Positions 6,328-8,290 of a DNA stretch of 8,290 nt are shown piece after piece. Both the position numbers and the translations under genes were made by a program. Source of the DNA: Chloroflexota bacterium (GTDB lineage Bacteria > Chloroflexota > Anaerolineae > Anaerolineales > UBA4823); contig JAGDMX010000085.1 in NCBI GenBank assembly GCA_017860725.1, positions 1 through 8,290 on the forward strand, in the 5' to 3' direction. Under the pieces are notes generated by a model that saw only the letters and a list, made by a program, of their open reading frames with translations, had not been told where the DNA came from and did not search any database. The stretch's first letter is position 1. Each line of letters starts with the position of its first letter.

Positions 6328-6539
6328 CTCATCTTGCTCCTGTATGGGTGAAGACATCGGCGATCTCTGTGACGTGTAACAATCGGCGATTCCCAGGAAT
6401 AAACGTGTCGTGTGTTGACAGGGAAGGTCCTTGCCCTGAGCGATTGATAGGCATGCCGTTCCGAAAATAACCAGCAGCAATAGATTGTTTCATCTTATGC
6501 GTGGTAATTATTCCAGAGATGTAGATGGTTTTTGGGAAT
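6328..6539 (-). other. 212-base gap between lipoprotein and SAHH-like genes with short inverted repeats
   Basis: No convincing gene, terminator or consensus promoter is visible. Three short inverted repeats cluster in it: CAGGG/CCCTG with an inner AAG/CTT (6419-6438), ATTCC/GGAAT (6389-6400) and AATCG/CGATT (6381-6391). It may be the structured leader of the SAHH-like gene. It does not resemble the SAH or SAM riboswitch cores as I remember them. Confidence 0.35.
6337..6341 (-). promoter_or_regulatory. Shine-Dalgarno site that decides the SAHH-like start
   Basis: AGGAG lies nine bases before the ATG at 6327. It lies inside the coding sequence if the longer ATG at 6357 were used, so it argues for the shorter protein. 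Confidence 0.6.
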
Positions 6540-8051
6540 TCATGGCTGCCAGGCAACTGCCCAATCATTGGCGGTATTCTGGGTCAGATTGATCACACCT
6601 TCTCCGCTTACATTTTCGATACAGATCTCCCGATTGCCGTTATTGTCGGAGGTGTAGGCGATGCGCGTGCCATCCAGCGACCAATCGGCGCTATATTCGA
6701 GGCTGGGGGCATCCGTAAGGCGGAACACCTCCTTGCCTTCAGCGGTCATAAGATAAACATCGAAGTTTCCATCGCGATCGGAATGGAACACGATGTGCGT
6801 CCCATCCGGAGACCAGGCAGGCCACCAGTCATCTGACGGGTGCTTGGAGACATTTGCCGTTTTGGAGCCATCGGCGCTCATTACCCAGACATCACGGTTG
6901 CCGCTCACGCCCGTGTTAAATACGATTTGTGTCCCATCCGGCGACCAGTTTGGGGACCATCCGCCTATATCGAAACCAGTCAGTTGCTTAACTTCCGATC
7001 CATCGGCGTTCATGACAAATACCATCGGGTTTTCGCTGTAGCGGTGAGAGTGGAAGGCGATTTGAGTGCCGTCTGGTGACCAGCTTGGATCAAAGTCATC
7101 CTTCGGATGGTCTGTCAACCTGACCAGGTTCGAGCCATCGGCATTCATCACGTAAATCTCGGCATTGCCATCGCGCTGGGAGTAGAAGGCAATGCGCTTT
7201 CCATCTGGTGACCAGGCCGGGTTGTAATCGCCGGCCGAATTTTTAGTCAGGCGGGTCACTCCGGAACCGTCAACGTTCATCGAATAAATCTCGGCATTAC
7301 CATCCCGGTCGGAGATAAAAGCCACCCGCCCGCGCTTGTTTACGCTGGCAGTGCTCGTGGATTCTCCAGGACAGCCTTCGGACGGTTCCTTGGGGAAAGC
7401 TCCCTGGACCTGGCCTGGCATCATCTCATGGCGGCTCGATGTTAATGTTGAGCCGTCCTGACCGATTAATCCTCCCAGCTCCTGCTCGGCGCTCTCCAAG
7501 GCAGCGTCCACTTCCGAGCGCACCGAGTCTAATTCTTCAATCACCTGCTCCGGTGTGATGTCCTTGTCCGTCCACCGGCTGACGATATCGGTGGTAGTGA
7601 CGTGAGCTGCCAATAATTCTTCCCAATCCGCAGTGACCTGTTCGGGTACGCTGATCTTGTTGAGATTTAAATACTCGATGCTGCTGTCCAGATTCTCGGT
7701 TGAAAGACCTTTTTCCCGGATAATTTGCATGGCTAGCTCCGATGGTATCTCCTCGGCTTGTACTCGACTGGCAGCCTCCATCGCTAGCTCAACATGCAGC
7801 TGGATTGCATACATGATTACGTAGATCATATGTAGCTTTTCCATCTCCTCAGCAGGCAACGTTGTTTTCGTGGGAGTCAGGGTTGGTTTTGGTGGAAACG
7901 TTGGAGTTGGAGTCGAACTTGGAACTGGTGTGCTGGAGGGTTGTGGGGTGTTCGTTGGCGGAATTGTGGTCGGCGCAACTGTGGCAGGTCGAGAGCAGGC
8001 AACAGCGGCTACCAATGATCCTATGAGAATCAAACAGGCCAGCTTATTCAT
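6540..8051 (-). CDS. Exported lipoprotein with six-bladed PD40/TolB-type beta-propeller
   Basis: This 503-residue protein starts with a signal peptide (MNKLACLILIGSLVAAVAC) ending in a relaxed lipobox, with Cys19 the lipidation site. Residues 20-67 are a Thr/Pro/Ser-rich tether with repeated TPxP units. Residues 68-200 are predicted helical and acidic and match no family I know. Residues 241-503 hold six PD40 repeats of 44-45 residues, with the recurring pattern IAFxSxRDGNxEIYVMNxDGS...LT...PxWSPDG. The repeats make a closed six-bladed propeller like the C-terminal domain of TolB. The last two blades are degenerate: WSLDG at 457-461 and WQP at the C terminus. Such lipoproteins sit outside the cytoplasmic membrane and probably bind proteins or ligands; no catalytic residues are evident. 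It is not TolB itself, because no tol/pal neighbours and no TolB N-terminal domain are seen. The ATG at 8051 follows GGAG by 5 bases. A promoter with an overlapping palindrome lies upstream. Confidence 0.85.
   Translation of the reverse strand: MNKLACLILIGSLVAAVACSRPATVAPTTIPPTNTPQPSSTPVPSSTPTPTFPPKPTLTPTKTTLPAEEMEKLHMIYVIMYAIQLHVELAMEAASRVQAEEIPSELAMQIIREKGLSTENLDSSIEYLNLNKISVPEQVTADWEELLAAHVTTTDIVSRWTDKDITPEQVIEELDSVRSEVDAALESAEQELGGLIGQDGSTLTSSRHEMMPGQVQGAFPKEPSEGCPGESTSTASVNKRGRVAFISDRDGNAEIYSMNVDGSGVTRLTKNSAGDYNPAWSPDGKRIAFYSQRDGNAEIYVMNADGSNLVRLTDHPKDDFDPSWSPDGTQIAFHSHRYSENPMVFVMNADGSEVKQLTGFDIGGWSPNWSPDGTQIVFNTGVSGNRDVWVMSADGSKTANVSKHPSDDWWPAWSPDGTHIVFHSDRDGNFDVYLMTAEGKEVFRLTDAPSLEYSADWSLDGTRIAYTSDNNGNREICIENVSGEGVINLTQNTANDWAVAWQP
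6543..7331 (-). repeat. Six tandem PD40 blade repeats, period about 132 bases
   Basis: The coding DNA repeats with the blades. The forward-strand version of the SPDG-TxI junction, close to GTCCCATCCGGNGACCAG, recurs at about 6667, 6799, 6931, 7066 and 7198, at steps of 132, 132, 135 and 132 bases. The DNA copies have diverged, so this is old internal duplication and not a recent expansion. Confidence 0.8.
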
Positions 8052-8164
8052 GATTACTCCAAATCGCCATTGGTCTGGACAAATGAATGCAGCTAACGAT
8101 CATTCGTAATCAGGCTGTGTCCAGGTCAGTTGAGATCGTCTGGGTTTTTGTCGAGAAGATGTGC

Positions 8165-8194
8165 TTGACGGCTTCCGAACTTCAACTCTAATAT
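8165..8194 (+). promoter_or_regulatory. Possible divergent promoter reading out of the window
   Basis: On the plus strand TTGACG (8165-8170) and TAATAT (8189-8194) are 18 bases apart. The palindrome at 8204-8215 would then lie at about +1. If real, the same regulator could control a rightward gene beyond 8290 and the leftward lipoprotein. The -10 is weak. Confidence 0.25.
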
Positions 8195-8203
8195 GCTGCT
8201 ATA

Positions 8204-8215
8204 TCAGTATACTGA
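8204..8215. promoter_or_regulatory. Palindromic operator candidate TCAGTATACTGA
   Basis: This is a perfect 12-base palindrome, extended to 18 bases (8201-8218) with one mismatched pair. It covers the -10 box of the lipoprotein promoter. A near copy of one half plus centre, TCAATATACT, lies at 8231-8240, over the -35 box. The placement suggests a dimeric repressor; the regulator is not in the window. Confidence 0.5.
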
Positions 8216-8234
8216 AATAAGCAAATGAAATCAA
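8206..8234 (-). promoter_or_regulatory. Sigma70-type promoter for the lipoprotein gene
   Basis: On the minus strand TTGATT (8234-8229) and TATACT (8211-8206) are separated by 17 bases; the -10 matches the consensus at five of six positions. The start would be near 8199, giving a leader of about 148 bases before the ATG at 8051. Confidence 0.5.
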
Positions 8235-8290
8235 TATACTTCTCTGCTTTGCTTGGAATGGAGAAACGATAGCGCCTCAGGCAGGATTCG

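Larger units (their letters stand above)
8052..8290. other. Non-coding region upstream of the lipoprotein gene
   Basis: These 239 bases hold the lipoprotein promoter, the palindrome on it and a leader of about 150 bases. No credible gene was found on either strand. A 15-codon forward ORF (8225-8272) lacks a ribosome site. Minus-strand frames open at the right edge are too short to call. Confidence 0.5.

Noticed and set aside
5146..6480. Longer SAHH-like protein starting at the TTG of 6480, whose first residues look like a signal peptide
   Set aside because: No ribosome site, no positive charge at the start, and the SAHH fold is cytosolic. AGGAG before the ATG at 6327 explains the start better.
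6328..6539. SAH or SAM riboswitch ahead of the SAHH-like gene
   Set aside because: I could not match the conserved cores as I recall them. A covariance-model search would decide; a significant hit would reverse this.
8225..8272. 15-codon forward ORF (MKSIYFSALLGMEKR)
   Set aside because: No ribosome site and very short; kept only as a note.
8231..8290. 3' end of another minus-strand gene at the right edge
   Set aside because: Two minus frames are open for only about 19 and 33 codons from the edge, which chance explains, and the lipoprotein promoter occupies the same bases.
1..8290. Mobile element, CRISPR array, tRNA or rRNA
   Set aside because: No transposase or integrase, no regularly spaced direct repeats outside the propeller gene, and no tRNA-like cloverleaf was noticed in the gaps.

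Overview
The window looks like a stretch of chromosome from an uncultured or lightly studied Chloroflexota (Anaerolineae-type) bacterium. The main clue is the lipoprotein at 6540-8051, whose Thr/Pro/Ser-rich tether of repeated TPTP-like units after the lipobox is very common in that phylum. Base composition is mid-range, start codons include GTG, and the families present (winged-helix AlkZ-like protein, PD40 propeller lipoprotein, ester cyclase) also fit. The assignment is an inference, because the window has no rRNA or other phylogenetic marker.

All seven credible genes lie on the minus strand, so transcription runs from high to low coordinates. In that order: (1) 8051-6540, an exported lipoprotein with a helical domain and a six-bladed PD40/TolB-type propeller; (2) 6327-5146, a divergent S-adenosylhomocysteine hydrolase-like NAD-binding protein; (3) 5156-4770, a SnoaL-like ester cyclase overlapping the previous gene by 11 bases; (4) 4684-3146, an unrecognised 512-residue protein with a regular glycine zipper; (5) 3045-2233, an alpha/beta hydrolase; (6) 2236-1160, an AlkZ/YcaQ-type winged-helix protein overlapping the hydrolase by 4 bases; (7) 1014-133, a ten-helix sugar/metabolite transporter of the DMT superfamily.

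The overlaps define two tight pairs: SAHH-like plus ester cyclase, and hydrolase plus AlkZ-like. The lipoprotein, the 512-residue protein, the hydrolase pair and the transporter each have a plausible sigma70-type promoter. The window is therefore probably several short transcription units, not one operon. Nothing links all seven genes to one pathway.

The most interesting points are: the three 8-residue glycine-zipper repeats in the unrecognised protein; apparent replacement of most SAHH catalytic residues in a protein that keeps the Rossmann fold; a hairpin in the transporter leader whose 6-bp stem buries the Shine-Dalgarno sequence; and a perfect 12-bp palindrome on the -10 box of the lipoprotein promoter. 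I saw no mobile element, CRISPR array, tRNA or rRNA. No gap between genes exceeds 300 bases.
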